Origin: Bacillota bacterium
GTDB lineage: Bacteria > Bacillota > Clostridia > Lachnospirales > Lachnospiraceae
DNA length: 5,414 nt
Direction: 5' to 3'
Assembly: GCA_017861355.1 (NCBI GenBank)
Contig: JAGFXQ010000275.1
Location: 1-5,414 of the forward strand
A program made the position numbers and the translations under genes. Positions 1 through 5,268 of this stretch are shown here, one piece after another. The notes beneath the pieces were generated by a model that saw only the letters and a program-made list of their open reading frames with translations, searched no databases and was not told the origin of the DNA. Within the stretch, counting starts at the first letter, position 1. The number at the start of each line of letters is the position of its first letter.

Positions 1-1
1 G

Positions 2-277
2 GATACGGTTATCGGGGAAAGGGGTCATGGCCTTTCTGAAGGGCAGGCACAGAGAATTGCAATCGCCAGGGCTTTAATCCGAAAATCACCGTTTTTAATT
101 TTAGACGAAGCAACATCAGCACTTGATGAGCTAACAGAATTACATGTGATTGAAGGAATACGCAGTCTCAAGCCAAGAGCAACCTGTCTGATTATTACAC
201 ACAGAAAGTCAGTACTTCGGTTTTGCGATAGAGAATTACAGATAGATAACAAGAAAATTGCAGAATACATAGCGTAA
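2..277 (+). CDS. ABC exporter ATP-binding domain, C-terminal part (5' end outside window)
   Basis: This is the last 91 codons of an ABC-transporter nucleotide-binding domain, ending at TAA 275-277. What is visible, in order: the signature motif as GLSEGQAQRIAIARAL (LSEGQ in place of LSGGQ), the Walker B strand FLILDEATSALDE with its catalytic Glu and D-loop, and the switch His in CLIITHRKS. The protein ends about 25 residues later, so nothing follows the ATPase domain. The motif set is typical of exporter-type ATPases (membrane domain fused in front of the ATPase, as in MsbA- or peptide-exporter families) rather than importers; that is family knowledge, because the membrane part is not in the window. 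The substrate cannot be told. No clear terminator follows. The next gene, on the minus strand, is convergent, and a pair of operator-like palindromes lies between them. Confidence 0.9.
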   Translation, partial: DTVIGERGHGLSEGQAQRIAIARALIRKSPFLILDEATSALDELTELHVIEGIRSLKPRATCLIITHRKSVLRFCDRELQIDNKKIAEYIA

Positions 278-390
278 TCTGTTGCATGTATTAGTAAGAT
301 AGGATAAGGAATGTTTAATGAAATGAAAGATATGCAGAAGGGTTTATAACGCAAAAGGAATTTCTATAATAAATTTTTGGATGATTACAA

Positions 391-427
391 TAGAACTCAG
401 TTCTGATTAATATAGAACTGAGTTCTA
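391..427. promoter_or_regulatory. Twin operator-like palindromes (AGAACT-N-AGTTCT x2)
   Basis: Two palindromes, AGAACTCAGTTCT at 392-404 and TAGAACTGAGTTCTA at 413-427, have the same half-sites and differ in the centre base (C or G). Their centres are 22 bp apart, about two helical turns. Because they are also reverse complements of each other, the whole block could form a 14-bp stem (391-404 with 414-427, 9-nt loop). A weak plus-strand promoter fits around them: TTACAA at 385-390, a 17-bp spacer that is almost exactly the first palindrome, and TAATAT at 408-413, with the second palindrome over the expected start site. That layout is typical of TetR-like repressor control. No gene follows on the plus strand, so the controlled gene is not evident. 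A terminator role is less likely because no T run follows on either strand. The rest of 278-482 holds nothing else I can support. Confidence 0.5.
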
Positions 428-482
428 ATTTGTGCTCATCCTTAGGATACCTGATCTTGATGAAGAATACTTTTCTTGTGTA

Positions 483-1388
483 TTATACTGATTTAAGCAT
501 CTTATCTGAAACTAGTAATTTTCTTTGATATAAACAAGGCTTGAAGTGAAAGTGCCCAATATAATATTGCCTTCCCCAGGAGGAGATGCGAAGCATAATT
601 CTGCCGGTAACCTCATCCTTGATTAACGCGGTAACTGTGACGTAATGTCCACAGATATTCTGTTTTATAGCATGGTAATAATAAGGCTTGGAGGGCACTT
701 TTGAAATCACAGCAGAGCTCTCAGTGGTATTATCGCTCAGTCCATCCGTGCTGTCTACATATGCAGTCGTGGTAAATGGATCTTTAGTGGTATCTGTCTC
801 GGAGGGTGTACCTGTATCAGTTTCGTTTAGTTCCATATAATCAATTTCTTTCAACTCATAGAAGGGAATTCCCTTCTTCCCCCAGAGATTCGGTGTGTTT
901 GGTCCGATGGACAGTATAACGGGTAGATTCTTCCATAGCATTTCTTCAATTAAATCATACATATCATAATAATTCAAAACCCATTTCCAAGTAGCTTTTA
1001 ATCCCAGACCATAATCACTTGAGTAGGAATTAATCGCGGATGCAACAGAAGGACCAAGTACTGCAAGGACGGGACGAGTCTTAGTATACTTCTTATTAAT
1101 GGTGTGCAGATACATAGTATAATCATTATAATTTATCTCATTCTCATCGTTTAAGGCCATAGAAGTGATAGCCGTCTGATAGGACTCCTTTTGCAATGCC
1201 AGATACAGGAACAGATCCGCGGTAGCGATGGTTCCGCAACCATAATTATGAAGAATATAATCCTTACCATACCGCTTCTCATTAGAAAGCCACATCTGGC
1301 TTCCGCCGTAATGAATACTGTTATCCTTAAGTATCGGCACATATTCCGGATGAAACAGTTCGATACATATATTGTCTTTAAAAGGCAC
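483..1388 (-). CDS. Uncharacterised protein, possible C39/papain-like cysteine peptidase
   Basis: A 301-residue protein of unknown function. It has no signal peptide or membrane segment, so it should be cytoplasmic. Near the N-terminus is HYGGSQMWLSNEK (26-38), then HNYGCGTIATADLFLYLA (47-64), where Cys51 at the start of a helix resembles the nucleophile of papain-fold and C39-like peptidases. Near the C-terminus, CGHYVTVTALI (246-256) offers His248, followed by a strand and RISSWGRQYYIG (267-278), where SSWG recalls the N-S-W-G of papain-type enzymes, with Ser at the Asn position. Gln31 might serve the oxyanion hole, though its spacing is long. Residues about 185-228 are a Thr/Ser/Asp-rich, probably disordered insert between the two parts. 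The peptidase idea is an inference from these motifs; it may instead be an inactive or differently acting member of the fold. The start is GTG, supported by its ribosome site, and there is no upstream in-frame ATG before a stop. A 22-codon ORF ends 17 bp upstream. No canonical terminator follows the stop. Confidence 0.85.
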   Translation of the reverse strand: MPFKDNICIELFHPEYVPILKDNSIHYGGSQMWLSNEKRYGKDYILHNYGCGTIATADLFLYLALQKESYQTAITSMALNDENEINYNDYTMYLHTINKKYTKTRPVLAVLGPSVASAINSYSSDYGLGLKATWKWVLNYYDMYDLIEEMLWKNLPVILSIGPNTPNLWGKKGIPFYELKEIDYMELNETDTGTPSETDTTKDPFTTTAYVDSTDGLSDNTTESSAVISKVPSKPYYYHAIKQNICGHYVTVTALIKDEVTGRIMLRISSWGRQYYIGHFHFKPCLYQRKLLVSDKMLKSV

Positions 1389-1396
1389 AGTAAATT

Positions 1397-1401
1397 CTCC
1401 T
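1397..1401 (-). promoter_or_regulatory. Ribosome binding site AGGAG that fixes the GTG start
   Basis: Read on the minus strand, AGGAG lies 8 nt before the GTG at 1386-1388. In the same frame the upstream codons run back to TAG (1425-1427) without any ATG, GTG or TTG, and no early internal ATG has a comparable site. The GTG is therefore the best start for the 301-residue protein. Confidence 0.7.
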
Positions 1402-1405
1402 ATAC

Positions 1406-1474
1406 TTATATTCTCATAATCATTCTATTCGGATCCGCTTGTTTATGTTGCATGCTTTCACGGAGTGTAGCCAT
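1406..1474 (-). CDS. Possible small ORF (22 aa) just upstream of the protease-like gene
   Basis: An ATG-to-TAA frame of 22 residues, highly charged, starting MATLRESMQHKQADPNR and ending MIMRI. AGGA lies 7 nt before the ATG, a modest ribosome site, and an in-frame TAG (1484-1486) just upstream shows this is the only start. Its stop is 17 bp before the GTG of the protease-like gene, and its last bases precede that gene's ribosome site, so the two could be translated from one mRNA. It has no signal peptide, Cys or double-Gly leader site, so nothing marks it as a secreted or C39-processed peptide. It could be chance, an upstream ORF tuning translation, or a real microprotein. Confidence 0.28.
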   Translation of the reverse strand: MATLRESMQHKQADPNRMIMRI

Positions 1475-1494
1475 TGTTGCTTCCTAGTCTCAAT

Positions 1495-1591
1495 AAAAAA
1501 GGGATGTTACCGGACATAAACTTCAAACAATGCGATATATCATAAGATATAAGTGATATTGAATGATGTTCGTGTCTTGCAGCATCCCTTT
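1495..1591 (-). terminator. Long-loop hairpin with T run, likely terminator of the ABC-F gene
   Basis: Bases 1498-1508 pair with 1581-1591 over 11 bp (one G-T wobble). On the minus strand the closing arm, CATCCC, runs into TTTTTT (1495-1500), the mark of an intrinsic terminator, about 100 bp after the ABC-F stop. Unlike a normal terminator, the loop is about 72 nt and itself contains further pairing: 1511-1517 with 1566-1572, 1522-1526 with 1559-1563, and an AT-only 1536-1541 with 1546-1551. The whole could be a terminator with a folded insertion, a dispersed palindromic element used as a terminator, or a structured leader for the small ORF and protease-like gene that begin just after it. Confidence 0.55.
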
Positions 1592-1692
1592 AATATTTGT
1601 TTATAACAGGATAATTTATTACTAAAGAATTAACTTCGTTCACATAGAGTGTTAGGAGCCTCTGAAATAATTTGATTGGCTTCCTGCGTGTC

Positions 1693-3333
1693 TTATTCTT
1701 CTGAATCCTCATCCTCAGCATCAAACTGACTGATTTGTCTCTTTCTAGCTTGCTCATCACTATCCAGATACTCATCATAGGTTGTAATCTTATCAATCAA
1801 GTGACCACTATAGATTTCCATAATACGGTTCGCTGTGGTCTGAATGAACTGATGATCAGGGGAGGTAAACAAAGCAACTCCCGGGAACTTGATTAAACCA
1901 TTATTTAATGCGGTGATTGATTCCATGTCCAAATGGTTGGTGGGCTCGTCTAAGATCAATACATTTGCGCCGGCAATCATCATCTTTGAGAGGAGAACAC
2001 GGACTCTTTCTCCACCGGATAATATATTAACCTTCTTGGAGCCTTCTTCACCGGCAAAAAGCATTCTTCCCATGAAGCCACGAACGTAGGTGACATCCTT
2101 TTCCGGGGAGAAGGGCATTAAGAAATCTACAATGGTTTCGTCTCCGGAGAACAGCTTGGTATTATCCTTCGGGAAGTAGGAAACGTTAGTAGTGATACCC
2201 CACTTGTAGGAACCTTCATCCGGTTCAACTTCACCGGAGAGAATTTTAAATAGTAATGTAGTTGCCTGAGTGTTGGGTCCCACGAAAGCGATCATATCCT
2301 CTTTGCCGACGATAAAGGAGATCTTATCCAGTACCTTTACTCCGTCCACGGTCTTAGACAGGTTCTCGACGGTAAGAACTTCATTACCGATTTCACGACT
2401 GGGTCTGAAGTCGATGTAGGGGTACTTTCTGCTTGAGGGTCGGATATCATCCAGCTCGATCTTCTCAAGTGCTTTCTTTCTGGAGGTAGCCTGCTTGGAT
2501 TTGGAAGCGTTGGCGCTGAAGCGTTGGATGAAATCCTGCAGTTCCTTGATTTTCTCTTCCTTCTTCTTGTTCGCTTCCTTCATCTGCTTCACCATTAACT
2601 GGCTTGATTCATACCAGAAATCATAGTTACCGGAATAAAGCTGAATCTTAGCATAATCAATATCTGCGATATGAGTACATACCTTATTTAAGAAATAACG
2701 GTCATGGGATACTACAATGACTGTGTTTTCAAAGTTAATTAAGAACTCCTCTAACCAGCGGATCGCTTCCAAATCCAAATGGTTGGTAGGCTCATCGAGC
2801 AAGAGGATATCCGGATTGCCAAAGAGTGCCTGTGCAAGAAGTACCTTTACCTTGTCACCTCCGTTTAATTCGCTCATCTGCTTATAGTGAAGATCGGTTT
2901 CTATGCCAAGTCCGTTTAATAAGGATGCGGCATTTGATTCGGATTCCCATCCATCCATTGCTGCGAATTCACCTTCCAGCTCACTTGCGCGGATTCCGTC
3001 TTCCTCTGTAAAATCCTCTTTAGCATAAACAATTTCTTTTTCCTTCATAATCTCATAGAGGCGTTTGTTTCCCATGATGACAGTATCAAGAACCTGAAGT
3101 GCATCATATTTGAAGTGATCCTGCTGTAAGAAGGATAATCTCTGTCCCGGAGTGATGATAACGTCACCCTTGCTGGGCTCAATTTGCCCATTTAATATCT
3201 TGAGAAAGGTTGACTTACCGGCACCATTGGCACCAATTAAGCCGTAGCAGTTGCCCTCGGTAAACTTAATGTTTACATCCTCGAACAGAGCACGCTTTCC
3301 TAATCGTAATGTTACATTACTTGCCTGTATCAT
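1693..3333 (-). CDS. ABC-F family ATPase (YbiT-like), translation factor type, with degenerate second ATP site
   Basis: A complete 546-residue ABC-F protein: two ATPase domains in one chain, no membrane segment. ABC-F proteins act in the cytoplasm on the ribosome, usually reaching the E site to free stalled or idle ribosomes; the exact role of this subgroup is not firmly known. Domain 1 is canonical in its core: Walker A GANGAGKST (34-42, Lys40), Walker B ILLLDE (176-181), switch VSHDR with His210. Its signature is LNGGD (156-160). The charged linker that contacts the ribosome spans about 240-300 (KEANKKKEEKIKEL, then RFSANASKSKQATSRKKALE). Domain 2 keeps LSGGE (438-442) and VLILDE (458-463) but has GPNTQATT (352-359) as Walker A, with Thr358 in place of Lys, and Pro492 in place of the switch His (TSPDHQF). 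The tail after 525 is acidic. The start has AGGAGG 6 nt upstream (3340-3345). An antibiotic-resistance type ABC-F is possible but less likely, since the linker and length fit the housekeeping group. Confidence 0.93.
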   Translation of the reverse strand: MIQASNVTLRLGKRALFEDVNIKFTEGNCYGLIGANGAGKSTFLKILNGQIEPSKGDVIITPGQRLSFLQQDHFKYDALQVLDTVIMGNKRLYEIMKEKEIVYAKEDFTEEDGIRASELEGEFAAMDGWESESNAASLLNGLGIETDLHYKQMSELNGGDKVKVLLAQALFGNPDILLLDEPTNHLDLEAIRWLEEFLINFENTVIVVSHDRYFLNKVCTHIADIDYAKIQLYSGNYDFWYESSQLMVKQMKEANKKKEEKIKELQDFIQRFSANASKSKQATSRKKALEKIELDDIRPSSRKYPYIDFRPSREIGNEVLTVENLSKTVDGVKVLDKISFIVGKEDMIAFVGPNTQATTLLFKILSGEVEPDEGSYKWGITTNVSYFPKDNTKLFSGDETIVDFLMPFSPEKDVTYVRGFMGRMLFAGEEGSKKVNILSGGERVRVLLSKMMIAGANVLILDEPTNHLDMESITALNNGLIKFPGVALFTSPDHQFIQTTANRIMEIYSGHLIDKITTYDEYLDSDEQARKRQISQFDAEDEDSEE

Positions 3334-3381
3334 GAAAAACCTCCTGAAAACTTCCTAATCATTTATATAAATACCATTTAT

Positions 3382-3409
3382 ATTGTATCGTATATTCCTG
3401 AATTTGCAA
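3382..3409 (-). promoter_or_regulatory. Candidate promoter of the ABC-F gene
   Basis: On the minus strand, TTGCAA (3404-3409) is followed after 16 bp by TACAAT (3382-3387), in very AT-rich DNA. Transcription would begin near 3375 and give a leader of about 40 nt ending in AGGAGG. The -10 matches consensus at 5 of 6 bases, the -35 at 4 of 6, and the spacer is one base short, so this is plausible but unproven. A second pair of TATAAT boxes lies farther up at 3512-3517 and 3523-3528, without a good -35. Confidence 0.4.
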
Positions 3410-3565
3410 GCAAAAACTGCGTTTTTTCTTTTGTTCATTTATTACGACATAATTAGCGGGAAATGTTTTTAAAATGTTCACGAAACGTTAATACCTTCTC
3501 CATAAATACAGATTATACTTTGATTATAGAATAGAAGAACAATTAACAGAGTTACCTAATATAGC

Positions 3566-3595
3566 TTATAACCACTTAACATAGAAATTTTTCAT
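3566..3595 (-). CDS. Possible 9-codon upstream ORF (leader peptide) before the ABC-F gene
   Basis: ATG to TAA encoding MKNFYVKWL. It would not be noticed except for the ribosome site: a purine-only tract on the minus strand (3600-3612) contains GGAGG at 3602-3606, 6 nt before the ATG, as good as any site in the window. A 12-bp hairpin (3613-3640) sits directly upstream. The ORF lies on the same strand as the ABC-F gene, and its stop is 232 bp before that gene's start. Some ABC-F resistance genes are controlled by short leader peptides, but here I see no convincing terminator/antiterminator pair between ORF and gene, so attenuation is speculation. It may also be the remnant of the 5' end of a lost gene. 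Confidence 0.3.
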   Translation of the reverse strand: MKNFYVKWL

Positions 3596-3612
3596 AAATC
3601 TCCTCCCTCCCC

Positions 3613-3640
3613 ATAAGCCAACTTGCAAAAGTTGGCTTAT
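3613..3640. other. Perfect 12-bp hairpin beside the leader ORF
   Basis: ATAAGCCAACTT at 3613-3624 pairs perfectly with 3629-3640 around a 4-base loop, GCAA on the plus strand (a GNRA-type tetraloop) or TTGC on the minus strand. No T run follows on either strand, so it is a poor intrinsic terminator. On the minus strand it lies immediately 5' of the purine-rich ribosome site of the 9-codon ORF. A TATAAA box at 3647-3652, with no good -35, would place a transcript start near 3640, the foot of the hairpin; a 5'-terminal stem that protects the mRNA would look like this. Alternatively it is an operator. Confidence 0.5.
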
Positions 3641-3691
3641 CCTCTGTTTATACACGCTTTACAGCTTTGGCTGGGAAGCTTATATTACTCA

Positions 3692-3742
3692 AAATAAGGC
3701 TGTCGTACTGCGATCCAAATCGCCGGTACGACAGCCTTATTT
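3692..3742. terminator. Strong bidirectional intrinsic terminator after the aldo-keto reductase gene
   Basis: A 17-bp perfect stem (3692-3708 with 3726-3742) continues inward through a T-G and a G-C pair and, past one bulged C (3723), CGAT/ATCG (3711-3714 with 3719-3722), closing on a CCAA loop. The GC-rich core GGCTGTCGTAC is flanked by AAATAA and TTATTT, so a T-rich tail exists on both strands (CCTTATTTTG on the minus strand, CCTTATTTACTTT on the plus). On the minus strand it begins 36 bp after the reductase stop and should end that transcript. It also separates the reductase from the ABC-F unit, which therefore needs its own promoter. Confidence 0.88.
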
Positions 3743-3778
3743 ACTTTATGGTTATGATCTGTATGACGGAGTAGCTGT

Positions 3779-4882
3779 TTACGATGCAGAGATTGCTGCA
3801 ATTTCCTCAAGACGATCTATAATCGGAAGGTGCTGGGTACAAAGTGTTTCACATTGTCCACACTTGATGCATTCTGCGGCCAGCTTGTTCGAGATGCCCC
3901 AGTGCCCCTTCAAACGATCCGATATGCTGTTACCGAGGATCTTCTCATTGTAAGCATCCATGAACTTAGGAATATCAATATCCACAGGGCAGTGCTTACA
4001 GTAGCCACAGCCGGTGCAGAGATTATTCAGAGCCATACCTTTGGTCTCGTATTCATGATAGATATCAGCAGCCGGTCTTTCTACCAGGTTCTCAACAGAG
4101 CGGACAGCATCATCCACATGTTCCTTGGTGGTGCAGCCGCATAATGCTACGGAGATCTCCTTATGAGAAGCTACGAAACGTAAAGCGGCCTGAGCAACAT
4201 TGAGATCGGTGCCTTCGGTCAGATAACGGAACACCTCGGGGTTACTGGGGATCAGACCACCACCGAGAGGATTCATAACGACAATACCCATACCGTTCTT
4301 ATGAGCAGCGCTGATGCCTGCCTGGCGGAAGCGGTAATTCAGAGGATTGTAACCAATTAACATTCCCTTGAAAGCATTGGTGTTGACAACATCCTCTAAT
4401 TGGTCGCCCTGCATGTGGGAAGAGAAAGTTATATTCTTAATCAGACCCTCTGACTTAGCCTTCTCGAAGGAGCTGTACATGAGATCGAACTGCTTATGGA
4501 AGGATTCCAGATCCAAGAGACACCACAGATAATAGAAATCCAGGGAATCCACCTTTAATCTGGTTAAGGAAGTCTCTAATCTCTGACGGAATGCATCCGG
4601 TGTGAAATCACCGCCATAAGAGCCAATATTTACCTTGGAGGATATGTAGAAGCTGTCTCGGGGTAATTGGGATAATGCCAAGCCGGTGATCTCTTCACTC
4701 TTATCATTGCAGTAGAAGGGAGCTGAGTCAAAGAAATTAATTCCCTTTTCATGAGCGTATAATACTACCTCAGAGCATTTTGCAAAATTACCTGCTTTTA
4801 CATCTTCATCATCATATCGCATGGTTCCCATACCGACTGCGGAAACCTTCATATTCGTATTGCCATATTGTTTATAATACAT
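3779..4882 (-). CDS. Aldo-keto reductase fused to a C-terminal 2x[4Fe-4S] ferredoxin domain
   Basis: A complete 367-residue cytoplasmic oxidoreductase. Residues 1-270 form the aldo-keto reductase barrel: start YKQYGNTNMKVSAVGMGTMR, FFDSAPFY with catalytic Asp52 and Tyr57, SSKVN with Lys83, IVVMNPLGGGLI (200-211), and the cofactor-side segment SVALCGCTT (244-252). Residues 285-350 carry two iron-sulphur motifs: Cys289, 292, 295 and 298 in CTGCGYCKHCP, and Cys338, 341, 344 and 348 in CIKCGQCETLC. Such fusions (COG1453-type) are common in anaerobes and presumably pass electrons between a nicotinamide cofactor and ferredoxin-like partners; the substrate is unknown. The fourth member of the usual catalytic tetrad, a His near residue 118-120, is missing: the segment reads DFYYLWCLLD (115-124). 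The Pro that commonly follows the last cluster Cys is Thr349. GGAGG lies 9 nt before the ATG (4892-4896), a slightly long spacing. The gene is flanked by its own promoter and a strong terminator, so it is likely monocistronic. Confidence 0.94.
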   Translation of the reverse strand: MYYKQYGNTNMKVSAVGMGTMRYDDEDVKAGNFAKCSEVVLYAHEKGINFFDSAPFYCNDKSEEITGLALSQLPRDSFYISSKVNIGSYGGDFTPDAFRQRLETSLTRLKVDSLDFYYLWCLLDLESFHKQFDLMYSSFEKAKSEGLIKNITFSSHMQGDQLEDVVNTNAFKGMLIGYNPLNYRFRQAGISAAHKNGMGIVVMNPLGGGLIPSNPEVFRYLTEGTDLNVAQAALRFVASHKEISVALCGCTTKEHVDDAVRSVENLVERPAADIYHEYETKGMALNNLCTGCGYCKHCPVDIDIPKFMDAYNEKILGNSISDRLKGHWGISNKLAAECIKCGQCETLCTQHLPIIDRLEEIAAISAS

Positions 4883-4906
4883 TTGTGCTTACCTCCATTT
4901 TTGAAT

Positions 4907-4935
4907 ATTATAGTACTTTGCCGGGCTTTCGGAAA
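4907..4935 (-). promoter_or_regulatory. Candidate promoter of the aldo-keto reductase gene
   Basis: On the minus strand a perfect -10 box TATAAT (4907-4912) lies 24 bp before the ATG, with TTTCCG (4930-4935) as a weak -35 at a 17-bp spacing. Transcription would begin just upstream of the ribosome site, giving a very short leader. A small dyad, GTCGA/TCGAC with a 4-bp loop (4937-4950), abuts the -35 and could bind an activator, which would suit the poor -35. Confidence 0.45.
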
Positions 4936-4961
4936 TGTCGAATACTCGACTTCTTCATGTA

Positions 4962-5044
4962 GTATATCATGAATATAAAGCATATTCATGATCGTCAGCT
5001 CCGTTTGTATAGGATTAAGCAAGCTTATCCTATGCTCGCTACGC
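4962..5044. repeat. 83-bp structured direct repeat, copy 1
   Basis: This copy matches 5050-5132 at 72 of 83 positions with no gap. It contains two hairpins. The first pairs 4966-4976 with 4982-4992 (11 bp, ATCATGAATAT arms, 5-nt loop). The second pairs 5007-5015 with 5027-5035 and 5017-5020 with 5023-5026, with T5016 bulged. Between them is an unpaired GTCAGCTCCG-type segment that is identical in both copies. It lies upstream of the reductase promoter and inside no gene. It looks like a dispersed intergenic palindromic element of this genome rather than a CRISPR unit. Confidence 0.8.
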
Positions 5045-5049
5045 CATTC

Positions 5050-5132
5050 GTATATCATGAATATAGTACGTATTCATGATCGTCAGCTCCGTTCGCATAG
5101 GACTGAGCAAGCTCATCCTATGTTCACTACGC
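5050..5132. repeat. 83-bp structured direct repeat, copy 2
   Basis: Copy 2 starts 88 bp after copy 1, leaving only 5 bp between them. The same two hairpins can form: 5054-5063 with 5071-5080, extended by one wobble, and 5095-5101 with 5117-5123 plus 5105-5108 with 5111-5114. Of the 11 differences from copy 1, several keep the pairing, including a double change from A-T to G-C (5017/5026 versus 5105/5114). Downstream, TGAATATAAAG at 5161-5171 is identical to part of copy 1 (4970-4980) and may be a remnant of a third copy, though 11 bases could be chance. Confidence 0.8.
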
Positions 5133-5190
5133 TTTAGTATAACATATAGATAGTCATTAGTGAATATAAAGACTATACCCGGTGTGGTTG

Positions 5191-5223
5191 GTACGAAATG
5201 TTTCGTACTTAGTGTCATGACAC
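5191..5223. promoter_or_regulatory. Two adjacent perfect palindromes, probable regulator binding sites
   Basis: GTACGAAA-TG-TTTCGTAC (5191-5208) is an interrupted 18-bp palindrome, and GTGTCATGACAC (5212-5223) is a perfect 12-bp one, 3 bp apart. An outer pairing also exists: 5175-5179 with 5226-5230 and 5182-5186 with 5221-5225, so the whole block 5175-5230 has nested symmetry. It ends 10 bp before the -35 of the promoter at 5240-5268, a position suited to an activator or to a site shared with the divergent reductase gene. No T run follows, so it is not a terminator. The binding protein is unknown. Confidence 0.5.
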
Positions 5224-5239
5224 ACGGTATCGGATTTGT

Positions 5240-5268
5240 TTGACTTTTATATCCATCTTGAGTAGAAT
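5240..5268 (+). promoter_or_regulatory. Promoter of the right-hand gene (TTGACT-17-TAGAAT)
   Basis: TTGACT at 5240-5245 and TAGAAT at 5263-5268, 17 bp apart, each match the main vegetative promoter consensus at 5 of 6 bases. This is the best promoter in the window. Transcription would start near 5275, giving a leader of about 50 nt before the ATG at 5326. Confidence 0.65.

Noticed and set aside
311..349. A 12-codon plus-strand ORF (MFNEMKDMQKGL) after AGGATAAGGA
   Set aside because: The ribosome site is ambiguous and the ORF very short, with no homology I can recognise; it may be a gene remnant, but this cannot be supported.
25..354. A 109-codon minus-strand reading frame
   Set aside because: It is the shadow of the plus-strand ABC ATPase, whose conserved motifs prove the other frame.
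457..486. Plus-strand promoter-like pair TTGATG-18-TATTAT
   Set aside because: It would read antisense into the 3' end of the protease-like gene; in such AT-rich DNA one chance match is expected, and there is no downstream plus-strand gene.
3412..3427. AAAAAC-TGC-GTTTTTT as a small terminator
   Set aside because: The stem is almost all A-T with a 3-nt loop and would be too weak; probably chance in a T-rich stretch.
3453..3503. A 16-codon minus-strand ORF (MEKVLTFREHFKNISR)
   Set aside because: No ribosome site precedes the ATG, and the TATAAT boxes just upstream lack a proper -35.
4962..5132. CRISPR array
   Set aside because: Only two long units, separated by 5 bp instead of a spacer, with no cas gene in view.
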